Shown: positions 7,773-15,476, counted from the stretch's first letter. The stretch is 20,740 bases of DNA from Carthagonibacter sp032251515 (GCA_032251515.1 JAVVDU010000038.1:1-20740); one strand, 5' to 3'. The notes: generated from the letters alone by a model not told the origin. Translations and numbers: made by a program.

Positions 7773-8218
7773 GCGCCGAACCTCTCGCGCAGCACCCGGT
7801 TCCGGCTCTCGAAGATGCGCTCGAGGTGCCGCTCCACGACGAGCCGGCGCACCACGGGGCCACCGGCCACCGACCACAGCACACGATCCGTCGTCCGGGC
7901 GCCACCCGACGCCGTCGACCCGAACACGTGCTCGTGGCGCCAGAAGCGGTAGGGCCCGCGCCGCTGCTCGTAGGCGAAGAACCGGTGCGGCTCCCAGTCC
8001 GTGATCTCGCTGCGCCACGGCAGCGGGATGCCCCGGAAGCGCAGCCGGTAGTCGATCGACAGCCCCGGCCGCATCTCAACCGGCATGGGCGTGACGATCC
8101 GGAAACGGAGGAACGCCGGCGTCAGCGCGTCCAGGTTCCGCGCGTCGGCGAGAAACGCGAACACCTCGGGCACGGGAGCCCGCACCGTCTGCTCGGAGAG
8201 GAACTCGTACGTGCGCAT
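7769..8218 (-). CDS. SRPBCC (START-like) domain protein
   Basis: 149 residues. It begins MRTYEFLSEQTVRAPVPEVFAFLADARNLDALTP in pattern (N-terminal strand, then the helix characteristic of SRPBCC/polyketide-cyclase-like proteins), continuing with a curved sheet and a long C-terminal helix. These proteins bind hydrophobic ligands; many have no known reaction. It resembles the SRPBCC group often found fused or adjacent to SDR epimerases. The ATG at 8218 begins exactly at the domain; its ribosome site is weak. It is first in the operon and translationally coupled to the ALDH, suggesting that it presents or binds a hydrophobic aldehyde or acyl substrate (inference). Confidence 0.8.
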   Translation of the reverse strand: MRTYEFLSEQTVRAPVPEVFAFLADARNLDALTPAFLRFRIVTPMPVEMRPGLSIDYRLRFRGIPLPWRSEITDWEPHRFFAYEQRRGPYRFWRHEHVFGSTASGGARTTDRVLWSVAGGPVVRRLVVERHLERIFESRNRVLRERFGA

Positions 8219-8282
8219 CGCCCGTTCAAGATGGGGAGCGGCTGCGGCGGGCGACAGCCACCGCGCGGCGGCGGACGCTCTC

Positions 8283-8311
8283 TTGACACCGGCCCGGCAC
8301 TCCGGCACGCT
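8283..8311 (+). promoter_or_regulatory. Predicted promoter of the classical SDR gene
   Basis: A perfect -35 box TTGACA (8283-8288) lies in the 146-base gap between divergent genes. The 17-base-spaced hexamer CACGCT is a poor -10. If used, it would give a leader of about 45 bases before the ATG at 8365, which has AGGAG upstream. Confidence 0.35.
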
Positions 8312-8364
8312 CCCGGCGTTCCGCCGGGCCGGCCGGCGACCGACGACCGCAACAGGAGCGCTCC

Positions 8365-9111
8365 ATGCGTCTCGAAGGGAAGGCCGCCGTGGTCACGGGC
8401 GGCAACAGCGGGATCGGGTTCGCGATCGCCACGGCCCTGCGCGACGAGGGAGCCGGGGTCGCGATCCTCGGCCGGTCGCCCGAGAGCCTCGCGGTCGCCG
8501 CCTCCGAGCTCGGCCCGGACGCGATCGCGCGGCGGGGGGACGTGACGCGCCCCGAGGATCTCGATGCGCTGTACGAGGAGGTGGCCGGACGGTTCGGCGG
8601 TATCGACATCCTCGTGGCGAACGCCGGCCTGTACGAGCCGCGCGCGTTTTCCGAGGTCGACCCGGAGACGTTCGACCGGACGGTGGCGGTGAACTTCCGG
8701 GGCGTGTTCTTCACCGTACAGCGCGCCCTGCCCCATCTGCGCGATGGAGCGTCGATCGTGCTCGTGTCCTCCACGGCCCGGACGGCCGGAGTGCCCGGAC
8801 TGTCGGTCTACGCCGCCACCAAGGCGGCCGTCCGCTCCCTCGCCCGGACGCTGGCCGTGGAGCTCCAGCCGCGGAACATCCGCGTGAACGCGCTGAGTCC
8901 CGGCATGGTCGACACCCCGATCTTCGACCGGGCCGGCCTCACGGCGCAGCAGCAGGCGGAGATGCGCTCGGTGATGGCGGGCCAGATCCCGCTCGGCCGC
9001 TTCGCGCGGCCGGCCGAAGTGGCCGCGGCGGCCCTGTTCCTGGCCTCCCCGGCCAGCTCCTACGTGACCGGCAGCGAGCTGCCCGTATCGGGCGGTCTGG
9101 GACAGGTCTGA
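8365..9111 (+). CDS. Classical short-chain dehydrogenase/reductase
   Basis: 248 residues, the normal length. Cofactor motif TGGNSGIG (11-18), NAG (86-88), catalytic Ser136, Tyr149 and Lys153 (YAATK), and the C-terminal SPGMVDTP and GSELPVSGG segments make this a complete NAD(P)-dependent Rossmann oxidoreductase. The motif set resembles 3-oxoacyl-ACP-reductase or glucose-dehydrogenase-like members, but the substrate cannot be assigned. It is transcribed divergently from the SRPBCC/ALDH/reductase operon and is separated by 53 bases from the downstream CBS gene. The ATG is preceded by AGGAG at suitable spacing. Confidence 0.93.
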   Translation: MRLEGKAAVVTGGNSGIGFAIATALRDEGAGVAILGRSPESLAVAASELGPDAIARRGDVTRPEDLDALYEEVAGRFGGIDILVANAGLYEPRAFSEVDPETFDRTVAVNFRGVFFTVQRALPHLRDGASIVLVSSTARTAGVPGLSVYAATKAAVRSLARTLAVELQPRNIRVNALSPGMVDTPIFDRAGLTAQQQAEMRSVMAGQIPLGRFARPAEVAAAALFLASPASSYVTGSELPVSGGLGQV

Positions 9112-9138
9112 GCCCTCTCCCGCGGGACGGCGCGCGCG

Positions 9139-9159
9139 TATATTCCGGGAAGGAGGAGG
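9139..9159 (+). promoter_or_regulatory. -10-like box and strong ribosome site for the CBS gene
   Basis: TATATT (9139-9144) stands out in otherwise GC-rich sequence between the SDR stop and the CBS gene. No clear -35 sits 17 bases upstream. It is followed by AAGGAGGAGG ending 5 bases before the ATG at 9165. This suggests the CBS gene can be expressed independently and translated efficiently. The TATATT-to-ATG distance is only about 20 bases. Confidence 0.35.
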
Positions 9160-9164
9160 TGGCC

Positions 9165-9713
9165 ATGCTGACGCTGCGCGACATCATGACGACCGACATC
9201 GTCACGGTCGGCCCCGACATCGACCTGCACCAGCTCGCCGAAGTCCTGTCGGGCCGGGGCATCAGCGGGGCCCCCGTGGTGGAAGGAGAGGCCGTCGTGG
9301 GCGTGATCTCGACGAGCGACCTGCTGGATGTCGAGACCACGACGCCGGGCGCGCCGCGCTTCCGCGACGACGGGTCGGACTGGGGCGAGTACGACGTAGC
9401 CGATGACGAGTCGGAGCAGCCCTCGTCCTCCTACTACGCGAGCTACTGGGCGGACGCGGGCGTGGACGTGCTCGAGCGGATCGAGACGCCCGAGTCCCCC
9501 GAGTGGAACCACCTCGGGGAACGGACCGTGGGGGAGGCCATGACGCCCACCGTGTGGTCCCTGGCACCGGACGCGCCGGTCCGCGAAGCGGCCCGGCTCA
9601 TGCTGGAGAACCGGATCCACCGGGTCCTCGTGGTGGAGGATGGTACGCTGGTCGGAATCGTCGCGGCGAGCGACATCGTGCGCGCCGTGGCGGAGCGGGG
9701 CCTCTGCGAGTGA
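9165..9713 (+). CDS. Protein with two CBS domains
   Basis: 182 residues. CBS1 spans about 1-55 (IMTTDIVTVGPDIDLHQLAEVL, then GAPVVEGEAVVGVISTSDLL), and CBS2 spans about 121-178 (AMTPTVWSLAPDAPVREAARLM, then HRVLVVEDGTLVGIVAASDIV). Such pairs form a Bateman module that usually binds adenosine nucleotides. Between them lies an acidic, Ser/Tyr-rich linker (about 60-120) longer than the usual connection. There is no fused enzyme, so it is probably a stand-alone energy or redox sensor acting on an unknown partner. The open frame continues upstream through the SDR, but the ATG with AAGGAGGAGG is clearly the start. Confidence 0.9.
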   Translation: MLTLRDIMTTDIVTVGPDIDLHQLAEVLSGRGISGAPVVEGEAVVGVISTSDLLDVETTTPGAPRFRDDGSDWGEYDVADDESEQPSSSYYASYWADAGVDVLERIETPESPEWNHLGERTVGEAMTPTVWSLAPDAPVREAARLMLENRIHRVLVVEDGTLVGIVAASDIVRAVAERGLCE

Positions 9714-9749
9714 CGCGGTGAGGCCCCGCCGGCCGCGGGCGCCGGAGCG

Positions 9750-11039
9750 TCAGAACGCGCCGACCACCCCCGCCGTCACCCGCGCGTAGTCCCGCTCGAA
9801 GTCCCAGCCCACCTCGCCCGTGAGCCGCAGGTTCCGCGCGAACAGCCAGCTCGTCCCCAGCGCCCCGAAGCTGTAGGTCGAGACGAACGGACTGTCCTCG
9901 GTCAGCTCCCCCACCCGCACGTTGAACACGGGCTCGTCCGCGTCCACGAGGTTGTAGAGTGCCGAGAAGGTCCAGCGACCGCTCCGACCCGTTGGCCACC
10001 ACAGGGCCTCGGCCAGGACCGCGTGCACCTCGGTGTCGGTCGGCACGTCCTCGAGCCCGAAGAACGGCCGGTCGTCGGACCGGTAGAGGTACTGCGCGTT
10101 CAGCTCCCACTCGGGGACCGGCGAGAAGGTGACGTCCGGGCCGAAGATCCACGTCTCGTTCCAGACATCCTCGGCCTCCTCGGCCCCGAAGAAGCCGAAT
10201 CCCCCCAGCCGCAGCGGGCCGAAGGAATGGGAGTAGCGCGCGAACACGTTCTTCGCTGCGTCCCGGTCGAACTGCCGGACGTCGCGCGCCTCGTCGAGGC
10301 CCTGCCCGTTCACCACCCCGAAGGCGAGGTCGCCTCCCTCCCAGGGCGACCACAGGGCCATCAGGCCGCGATCGTAGGTCAGGTCCGCCCGCGCGTCTCC
10401 CACGCGGACCCGGTAGGCCACGTAGTCCTCGAACTCGAGGCGCAGCTCCCGCTTGAACAGCGGATCGGACACCTGGAACTGCCCGACGAGCAGGCTGACC
10501 CCGCTGCTCCCGATGTCGCTGAACTGGACGTACGCGTCCTCCAGTCCGGCGACCTCGCCGCGCTCGCTGAAGAAGAAGTACAGGTACCACGAGACCTTCG
10601 GCGCCAGGTTGCCGCCGGTCAGCAGCTTCACGCCCCAGGGAAAGCCCAGGTCGTTCGACGTCTTCCCCCCGTCGGGGTCGGACACGGCCTGCCCGAAGCC
10701 CTCGTAGCGGATGGCGAGCGGCAGGTCGCTGGCGAGCCGCAGCAGCGGGTCGCCCGTGTCGATCGTGTCGCGGGGCTCCTCGTCCACCGCGAACTGGAAC
10801 CCGTTCCCGGCGAACGTCTCGCCGAACTCGGTGAGGCGGGGGAACGGCTGGTGACAGAGGGAGCAGCTCACCCGGTACTTCCGGGCGAAGGCGGGAATCT
10901 CCGCGTCGCCGGACGACAGCGACACCCGGCCGTCATCGGCGCCGCCCCCCCCGGCGGGGACGGCCGCGGCCGGGCCGACGTACGCGACGCCGCAGGCGAT
11001 GAGAAAGGGGACGACGGTGCGAACGGACGGACGTCTCAT
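9750..11039 (-). CDS. Outer-membrane beta-barrel with one CxxCH haem motif
   Basis: 429 residues. A signal peptide (cleavage probably after AAA, near 26) is followed by a single c-type haem site, CSLCH (59-63), within a RVSCSLCHQPFPRLTEFG pattern. The rest is rich in alternating aromatic/polar strands (WYLYFFF, ARYSHSFGPLRLGGFGFFG, LNAQYLYRS) and ends in Phe, as outer-membrane barrels do. I infer a porin-like barrel with a covalently bound haem at its periplasmic N-terminus, perhaps for electron transfer at the outer membrane. The ATG has AGGAG 8 bases upstream. It lies downstream of the metal importer on the same strand but is separated by 268 bases with its own AT-rich patch, so co-transcription is doubtful. 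Confidence 0.8.
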   Translation of the reverse strand: MRRPSVRTVVPFLIACGVAYVGPAAAVPAGGGGADDGRVSLSSGDAEIPAFARKYRVSCSLCHQPFPRLTEFGETFAGNGFQFAVDEEPRDTIDTGDPLLRLASDLPLAIRYEGFGQAVSDPDGGKTSNDLGFPWGVKLLTGGNLAPKVSWYLYFFFSERGEVAGLEDAYVQFSDIGSSGVSLLVGQFQVSDPLFKRELRLEFEDYVAYRVRVGDARADLTYDRGLMALWSPWEGGDLAFGVVNGQGLDEARDVRQFDRDAAKNVFARYSHSFGPLRLGGFGFFGAEEAEDVWNETWIFGPDVTFSPVPEWELNAQYLYRSDDRPFFGLEDVPTDTEVHAVLAEALWWPTGRSGRWTFSALYNLVDADEPVFNVRVGELTEDSPFVSTYSFGALGTSWLFARNLRLTGEVGWDFERDYARVTAGVVGAF

Positions 11040-11173
11040 GGGTCGCTCTCCTGCGGAAGATCGGGCGCCCGGTCCCGGATGGGCCGGACCGACGTCACGG
11101 CTGCAATCCGCGTACCGCAGGGGGGGATCGCGACCGGGATCCGACCACCGTGACGGAGGTCCGCCATGGGAGT

Positions 11174-11202
11174 CATATATGGTTTTTTTGTAGCGACTTA
11201 TC
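11174..11202 (-). promoter_or_regulatory. AT-rich patch, possible promoter of the haem-barrel gene
   Basis: Reading the minus strand, an A7 run (11189-11183) leads into TATATG (11179-11174), which could be a -10. The hexamer 17 bases upstream (GATAAG) is not a recognisable -35. This is one of the most AT-rich patches in the window and lies about 130 bases before the start at 11039. Confidence 0.28.
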
Positions 11203-11245
11203 GATCCAGGTCGGCGAGGGGTTCGGAGCCCGGGCGCCGGTGGCG

Positions 11246-11286
11246 GCCGCGGGGTGCCGTCCTGTCCCGGCGCGGCGTCCCGCGGC
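11246..11286 (-). terminator. Candidate terminator after the metal importer operon
   Basis: GCCGCGGG (11246-11253) and CCCGCGGC (11279-11286) are perfect 8-bp arms; the 25-base interior contains a further GCCG/CGGC pairing. The structure lies 22-62 bases past the last permease stop. There is no T-run on the minus strand after it. Confidence 0.35.
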
Positions 11287-11307
11287 TGGGACGGAATGAC
11301 CCGGCCG

Positions 11308-12420
11308 TCAGGCCGTCATCGCCCCCCGGGCGCGGAGCCGGCCGGCCTCGGTGAGGGCCAGCCGGTCGCCGGCCTCCACGCGGACGAGCCCGTCCCGCGC
11401 GGCCGCGCCGACCACGAAGCGGGCCCTCTCCGGGCTCCACCGCAGGTGCTCCGGCAGGTGGCCGACGCGGCACTCCCGGTCCGCATCCGGGCCTCCCTCG
11501 TGGTGCAGGAGGTGGATCGCGAGCATCGTCGCCGCGAACTCGGTGCGCTGGGAGGCCCGGCGCCGCGCCTGCGCCACCACGCCGCGCTCCGGGGCGAACA
11601 GGAAGGCGAGCAGGAAGTCGACCCCGACCATCGCCGCCATGGCACCGGCGATCGACCCGTCCAGCCAGCGGGCGAGCCAGTAACCTGCCACCGCCCCGTG
11701 CGCCGCGATCGCGGCGCTCCACAGGAGCACGCGCGGCAGCCGGTCCGACAGGAGGTAAGCCGCGGCGGGCGGGGCGACCATGAACGCGACCACGAGGACC
11801 GAGCCCACCGCGTCGAACGCCCCCACCGCCGTGAGCGACACCACCCCCATGAACGAGTAGTGCAGGACGAGCGGGGAGAATCCCAGGGCCGCGGCGAGCT
11901 CCGCGTCGAACGTCACGAGCTTCAATTCCTTGTAGAACGCGACGAGGAACAGGACGTTCAGCGCCAGGATCCCCAGCATGACCCACAGAGAGCGCGGACC
12001 GAGGTCCACGCCGCCTGGCGCGAAGCGGCGGAACGGCGCCAGGGCGAGCTCCCCCAGGAGCACGGCGTCCGTGTCGAGGTGCACGTCCCCCGCGAACCGG
12101 CTGATCAGGATCACCGCCACGCTGAACAGGGCGGGAAACACGAGCCCGATCGCCGCGTCCTCGCGCACCAGTCCCGTGTCCTGCACCGCCTGGACGAGGA
12201 CCACCGTGAGGACGCCGACCGTGGCGGCTCCCAGCACGAGAACCGGCGACGACAGGTCCTCCACGACGAAGAAGGCGAGCACGATCCCGAGCAGCACGGT
12301 GTGGCTGATCGCGTCCGAGAGCAGGGCCATGCGGCGCAGGACGAGGAAGACGCCCGGCAGCGCGCACGCCACGGCGACGACCACCGCCGTGAGCTGGACC
12401 TCGAGCTCGACGCCGCTCAC
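11308..12420 (-). CDS. Metal ABC transporter permease 2 with winged-helix-like tail
   Basis: 370 residues from GTG 12420. Residues 1-280 are an ABC-3 family permease (ZnuB/MntB/TroCD type): about eight to nine hydrophobic helices, with the family segments LLSDAISHTVLLGIVLAF near 33-50 and VGSVLVVAFMVAPPAAAYLL near 205-224. Residues about 293-366 leave the membrane region and look like a winged-helix domain: a helix (EFAATMLAIHLLHH), then LPEHLRWSPERARFVVGAAARDGLV and a hairpin VEAGDRLALTEAG. The normal permease is about 280 residues, so this tail is extra. The start overlaps the previous stop as GTGA. It would pair with permease 1 as a heterodimeric channel, as TroC/TroD do. Confidence 0.92.
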   Translation of the reverse strand: MSGVELEVQLTAVVVAVACALPGVFLVLRRMALLSDAISHTVLLGIVLAFFVVEDLSSPVLVLGAATVGVLTVVLVQAVQDTGLVREDAAIGLVFPALFSVAVILISRFAGDVHLDTDAVLLGELALAPFRRFAPGGVDLGPRSLWVMLGILALNVLFLVAFYKELKLVTFDAELAAALGFSPLVLHYSFMGVVSLTAVGAFDAVGSVLVVAFMVAPPAAAYLLSDRLPRVLLWSAAIAAHGAVAGYWLARWLDGSIAGAMAAMVGVDFLLAFLFAPERGVVAQARRRASQRTEFAATMLAIHLLHHEGGPDADRECRVGHLPEHLRWSPERARFVVGAAARDGLVRVEAGDRLALTEAGRLRARGAMTA

Positions 12421-13553
12421 CGCGCCCCTCCGCGTCCGGACGGCTCGGCGAACAGGGACTCCGCCCGGTCCCGCCCCGCGCCGGTCAGGGCCCACGTACC
12501 GTCGGGAAGCCGCCGCGCGTCGCCGCGCTCCTCCAGTTCGGCGAGCGCCGGCAGGACGGCGCGGGGGTCGCCGCGCAGCGCCTCCAGGACTGCCGCGGGG
12601 TGCCCGTGCGCGAGCGAGCCGTGCTGGCGGTACAGGGCGAACAGGTCGGCGAGGACGGCCTCCGCCCGCAGGCGCCCGTGCCGCCGGATGCGTCGCGCCC
12701 GCTCCCACGCGAGGCCCCGGCACGGCGCGAACAGGATCGACAGCGCCACCAGTCCGGTCGCCGCGAGGACGATCGCCGGGCCGGTGGGCAGCCCCGGCAT
12801 CGAGGCGCTCGTGACCGCCCCGGCCACTCCGGCCAGGGCGCCGAACAGGGCCGACAGCAGGACCATCGGGCCGAGGCCGTCGGTCCACTGGCGCGCCGCG
12901 GCCGCCGGGGCCACCACGAGCGAGGCCATCAGCACTACGCCCACCGCCTGCAGGCCCACCACGATCGCCAGGACGAGCACGGTCGTGAGCAGCGTCTCGA
13001 CGCGACCCATCGGAAAGCCCAGGGTCGCCCCGAACTCCGGGTCGAACGAGAGAAGCTTGAACTCCTTCCAGAACACGCCCACGGCGGCCAGCGACACGGC
13101 GCCCAGCACCGCGATGATCCCGACGTCGCGCGACACGAGCGCCGCCGCCTGCCCGAACAGGAAGCGGTCGAGTCCGGCCTGGGCCGCGTCGGGCCGGCCC
13201 TGCACCCAGGTAAGAAGCAGGAGCCCGATGCCGAAGAACACGCTGAGGACGATGCCGAGGGCACCGTCCATGGGGATCCGCGAGCGTCCCCGGATGGTCG
13301 AGACGGCGGTCGTGCCGAGCCAGCCCGCCCCGAACGCGCCGGCCACCAGGACCAGCGTGTCCTTGCTGCCGGTGAGGATGAAGGCCAGGACGATGCCCGG
13401 CAGGGCGGCGTGCGACACGACGTCGCCGAGCAGCGACTGCCGGCGGAGCACCGCGAACGCCCCCAGCGCTCCACTGGCCAGGCCGAGGGCCGCCGCGCCG
13501 AGCGCCACGTTCCGCAGCGTGTAGTCGAACAGGATCTCGCGCAGGAAGCTCAC
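12417..13553 (-). CDS. Metal ABC transporter permease 1 with winged-helix-like tail
   Basis: 378 residues from GTG 13553. Residues 1-285 are an ABC-3 family permease, with LLGDVVSHAALPGIVLAF near 41-58 and AVGVVLMASLVVAPAAAA near 203-220. Residues about 296-370 form a predicted winged helix: AEAVLADLFALYRQHG, then HPAAVLEALRGDPRAVLPALAELEERGDA, and a wing DGTWALTGAGR. The helix-turn-helix-wing order resembles the DtxR/MntR type. In Chlamydia a related permease is fused to a DtxR-like repressor (YtgCR), which is the precedent for this reading. The start overlaps the ATPase stop (GTGA), and the stop overlaps permease 2 (GTGA). Confidence 0.92.
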   Translation of the reverse strand: MSFLREILFDYTLRNVALGAAALGLASGALGAFAVLRRQSLLGDVVSHAALPGIVLAFILTGSKDTLVLVAGAFGAGWLGTTAVSTIRGRSRIPMDGALGIVLSVFFGIGLLLLTWVQGRPDAAQAGLDRFLFGQAAALVSRDVGIIAVLGAVSLAAVGVFWKEFKLLSFDPEFGATLGFPMGRVETLLTTVLVLAIVVGLQAVGVVLMASLVVAPAAAARQWTDGLGPMVLLSALFGALAGVAGAVTSASMPGLPTGPAIVLAATGLVALSILFAPCRGLAWERARRIRRHGRLRAEAVLADLFALYRQHGSLAHGHPAAVLEALRGDPRAVLPALAELEERGDARRLPDGTWALTGAGRDRAESLFAEPSGRGGAR

Positions 13554-14305
13554 GCCCCCCCCGGAGCCACCGACGGACCGCCGAACGGGACCAGCCCGCC
13601 GTAGGTGAGGCGGAGATTCGCGGGCGTGAACACCTCGCCCACCGGGCCGCTCGCGATGCGCCGCACGTTCAGGAGCGTGACCTGGTCGAAGTACTCCGGA
13701 ACGGTCTGCAACGCGTGGTGGACGGCCACCACCGTGGACCCCTGCGAGCGCAGTTCCTGCAGGACCCGGACGATCGCCCGCTCCGTCGTCGCGTCCACCC
13801 CCTGAAAGGGTTCGTCCATGAGGTAGACGCTGGCGCTCTGCACCAGGGCGCGGGCCAGGAAGACACGCTGCTGCTGCCCGCCCGAGAGCTGGCGGATCTG
13901 CCGGCGCGCGAACGCCTCCATGTCGACCTTGCGCAGCGCCTCGCGGGCCAGCTCCCGCTCCGCGGCACCGGGACGGCGGACCCAGCCGAGCTCGCCGTAC
14001 CGGCCCATCATCACGACGTCGAGGACCGACGTGGGGAAATCCCAGTCCACCGAGCCGCGCTGGGGAACGTAGGCCACTTCCCGCCGGCGCTCCGCGTACG
14101 GCGCGCCGTGGATCCGGACCCGTCCCGCCGCCGGCTCGACCAGCCCGAGGATCGACTTGATGAGCGTGGACTTCCCCGCCCCGTTCGGTCCCACGATCGC
14201 CATCAGGACGCCGGCCGGGACCTCCAGGTCCACGTCCCACAGGACCGGCTGCTCCCGGTACGCCACGGTCAGGTCGTCGACCTGCACGGCCGGGGGGAGG
14301 CTCAC
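13550..14305 (-). CDS. Metal ABC transporter ATPase
   Basis: 251 residues from GTG 14305, standard for the ZnuC/MntA/TroB group. Walker A GPNGAGKS (39-46), Q-loop Gln82 in the family-typical YVPQRGSVDWDFP, signature LSGGQ (140-144), Walker B VYLMDEP (Asp164-Glu165) and H-loop His196 are all intact. It energises import of a divalent metal across the inner membrane. It overlaps both neighbours by 4 bp; GGAGG lies 9 bases before its GTG. The VDWDFP stretch after the Q-loop is typical of manganese/zinc importers in this family. Confidence 0.95.
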   Translation of the reverse strand: MSLPPAVQVDDLTVAYREQPVLWDVDLEVPAGVLMAIVGPNGAGKSTLIKSILGLVEPAAGRVRIHGAPYAERRREVAYVPQRGSVDWDFPTSVLDVVMMGRYGELGWVRRPGAAERELAREALRKVDMEAFARRQIRQLSGGQQQRVFLARALVQSASVYLMDEPFQGVDATTERAIVRVLQELRSQGSTVVAVHHALQTVPEYFDQVTLLNVRRIASGPVGEVFTPANLRLTYGGLVPFGGPSVAPGGA

Positions 14306-15309
14306 CGCTCCGCGCCTCCGCCGTTCCCCGGACCCTCCGCCGCCGGAGCGAGCGCCGCCGCGATCGTGTTCACGTTGTGGCGCACCATTCCCGGATAGCG
14401 TCCCTCGGCGGTCCCGGGATTTCCCATCGCGTCCGAGAACAGCGAGCCCCCGAGCCGCACCTCGAAGCCGCGATCGCGCACCGCGGCCCGCACCGCCTCG
14501 ATGGTGCGCGGCGAGACGGACGTCTCGACGAACATGGCCGGTATCCGGCGCCGCACCACGAGGTCGGCGAGCCGCCGGATGTCGGCCGTCCCCACCTCGG
14601 AAGCCGTGCTGATGCCCTGGAGTCCCACGACCTCGAACCCGTACGCCCGGCCGAAGTAGCCGAACGCGTCATGCGCGGTGACCAGCACGCGCTTGTCGGC
14701 CGGCACCTCCTCTACGCGCTGCCGGATCCACGCATCCAGCGCCCGCAGCGTGTCCGCGAGGGCGGCCGCGTTCGCGGCGTACACCGCCGTGCCCTGCGGA
14801 TCCAGCTCCACGAGGGTCCGCTCCACCGCCCCGGCCGCCAGGGCCCACAGCGACACGTCGAACCACACGTGAGGGTCCCACGACCCGGAGAACGCCGCGG
14901 AGGCGATCCGGCGCTCGGGCGGCACCTCCTCGGCGACGGGAACCGTGTGGCCGCGCGTGCCCATCTCCTCCAGCACCTCGGCCATCGCCGCCTCGAGATG
15001 CAGGCCGTTGTAGAAGATCACGTCGGCCCCGGCGAGGGTGCGCACGTCGCCGGCGCTCGCCTTGTAGAGGTGGGGATCCACACCCGGACCCATGAGTCCG
15101 GTCACCCGGACGCGCTCTGCCCCGATCGTCGCCGCCAGGTCCGCGATCATCCCGGTCGTGGCCACCACGCGCAGCGGTCGGCCGGACGCCGTTTCGCCGT
15201 CGCCCGTCCCGCCCCCGCCGCAACCCGCCAGTGCCGCCACCGCGGCCACGACCCCCCAGATCCCGCTTCGCACGCGCCGCTGCCTCCCTTCCCCCCTCCG
15301 GATCCGCAT
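14302..15309 (-). CDS. Metal-binding lipoprotein of ABC importer (TroA/ZnuA family)
   Basis: 335 residues. Signal peptide with lipobox LAGC (Cys30), then the cluster A-I fold: GPGVDPHLY (His80), SWDPHVWFD (His147), HDAFGYF (His213) and LFSDAMG (Asp293). By alignment by eye these are the four metal ligands. A His at the third position, as in TroA and ZnuA rather than the Glu of PsaA, gives a His3-Asp set, compatible with zinc or manganese. There is no His-rich loop of the ZnuA kind. The ATG at 15309 was chosen because it opens the signal peptide and has GGAGG just upstream; the open frame continues further but without signal-peptide character. It is first gene of the four-gene importer operon. 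Confidence 0.93.
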   Translation of the reverse strand: MRIRRGEGRQRRVRSGIWGVVAAVAALAGCGGGGTGDGETASGRPLRVVATTGMIADLAATIGAERVRVTGLMGPGVDPHLYKASAGDVRTLAGADVIFYNGLHLEAAMAEVLEEMGTRGHTVPVAEEVPPERRIASAAFSGSWDPHVWFDVSLWALAAGAVERTLVELDPQGTAVYAANAAALADTLRALDAWIRQRVEEVPADKRVLVTAHDAFGYFGRAYGFEVVGLQGISTASEVGTADIRRLADLVVRRRIPAMFVETSVSPRTIEAVRAAVRDRGFEVRLGGSLFSDAMGNPGTAEGRYPGMVRHNVNTIAAALAPAAEGPGNGGGAER

Positions 15310-15318
15310 CCCCCCTCC

Positions 15319-15342
15319 GATTTTTCGTCTAACCGAAAGATC
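15319..15342. promoter_or_regulatory. Dyad operator candidate before the metal importer
   Basis: Arms GATTTTTCG and CGAAAGATC flank a 6-base spacer; 8 of 9 positions pair. On the minus strand the centre contains GGTTAG, the core half of DtxR/IdeR-type boxes. It sits between the predicted transcription start and the ribosome site, ending one base from the latter, a classic repressor position. It may bind a metalloregulator or act as a leader hairpin. There is no separate regulator gene in the window. Confidence 0.5.
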
Positions 15343-15352
15343 CTCGCCCGAG

Positions 15353-15381
15353 ATCTTCGCCGGGATCGGGGCACACGTCAA
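15353..15381 (-). promoter_or_regulatory. Predicted promoter of the metal importer operon
   Basis: Minus strand TTGACG (15381-15376) is followed after 17 bases by GAAGAT (15358-15353). The -35 matches at 5 of 6 positions, the -10 at 3 of 6. The implied start near 15346 puts the dyad at about +4 to +27. Confidence 0.45.
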
Positions 15382-15476
15382 TGGAGGACGCGATCGCCGG
15401 CGCGCGAACGCGCGCGGGTCCGGAGGCAGCCGGCAAGGGTCGAGGCGAACGCCGGGAGGATGGGTCCGGCCGCCCC

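Noticed and set aside
4997..7952. Long + strand open frames opposite the reductase and aldehyde dehydrogenase
   Set aside because: They mirror the minus-strand genes that carry full catalytic motifs; no family signature on the + strand.
9723..9746. Hairpin between the CBS gene and the haem-barrel gene
   Set aside because: Only a 5-bp stem with a 7-base loop could be drawn; such pairings are expected by chance in this composition.
11183..11189. T7 run on the + strand as an intrinsic terminator
   Set aside because: No adjacent GC-rich stem precedes it on the + strand and no + strand gene ends there; it fits better as an A-tract in a minus-strand promoter.
11254..13524. Long + strand open frame opposite the two permeases
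   Set aside because: Low-complexity charged translation with no domain; the minus strand encodes complete ABC permeases.
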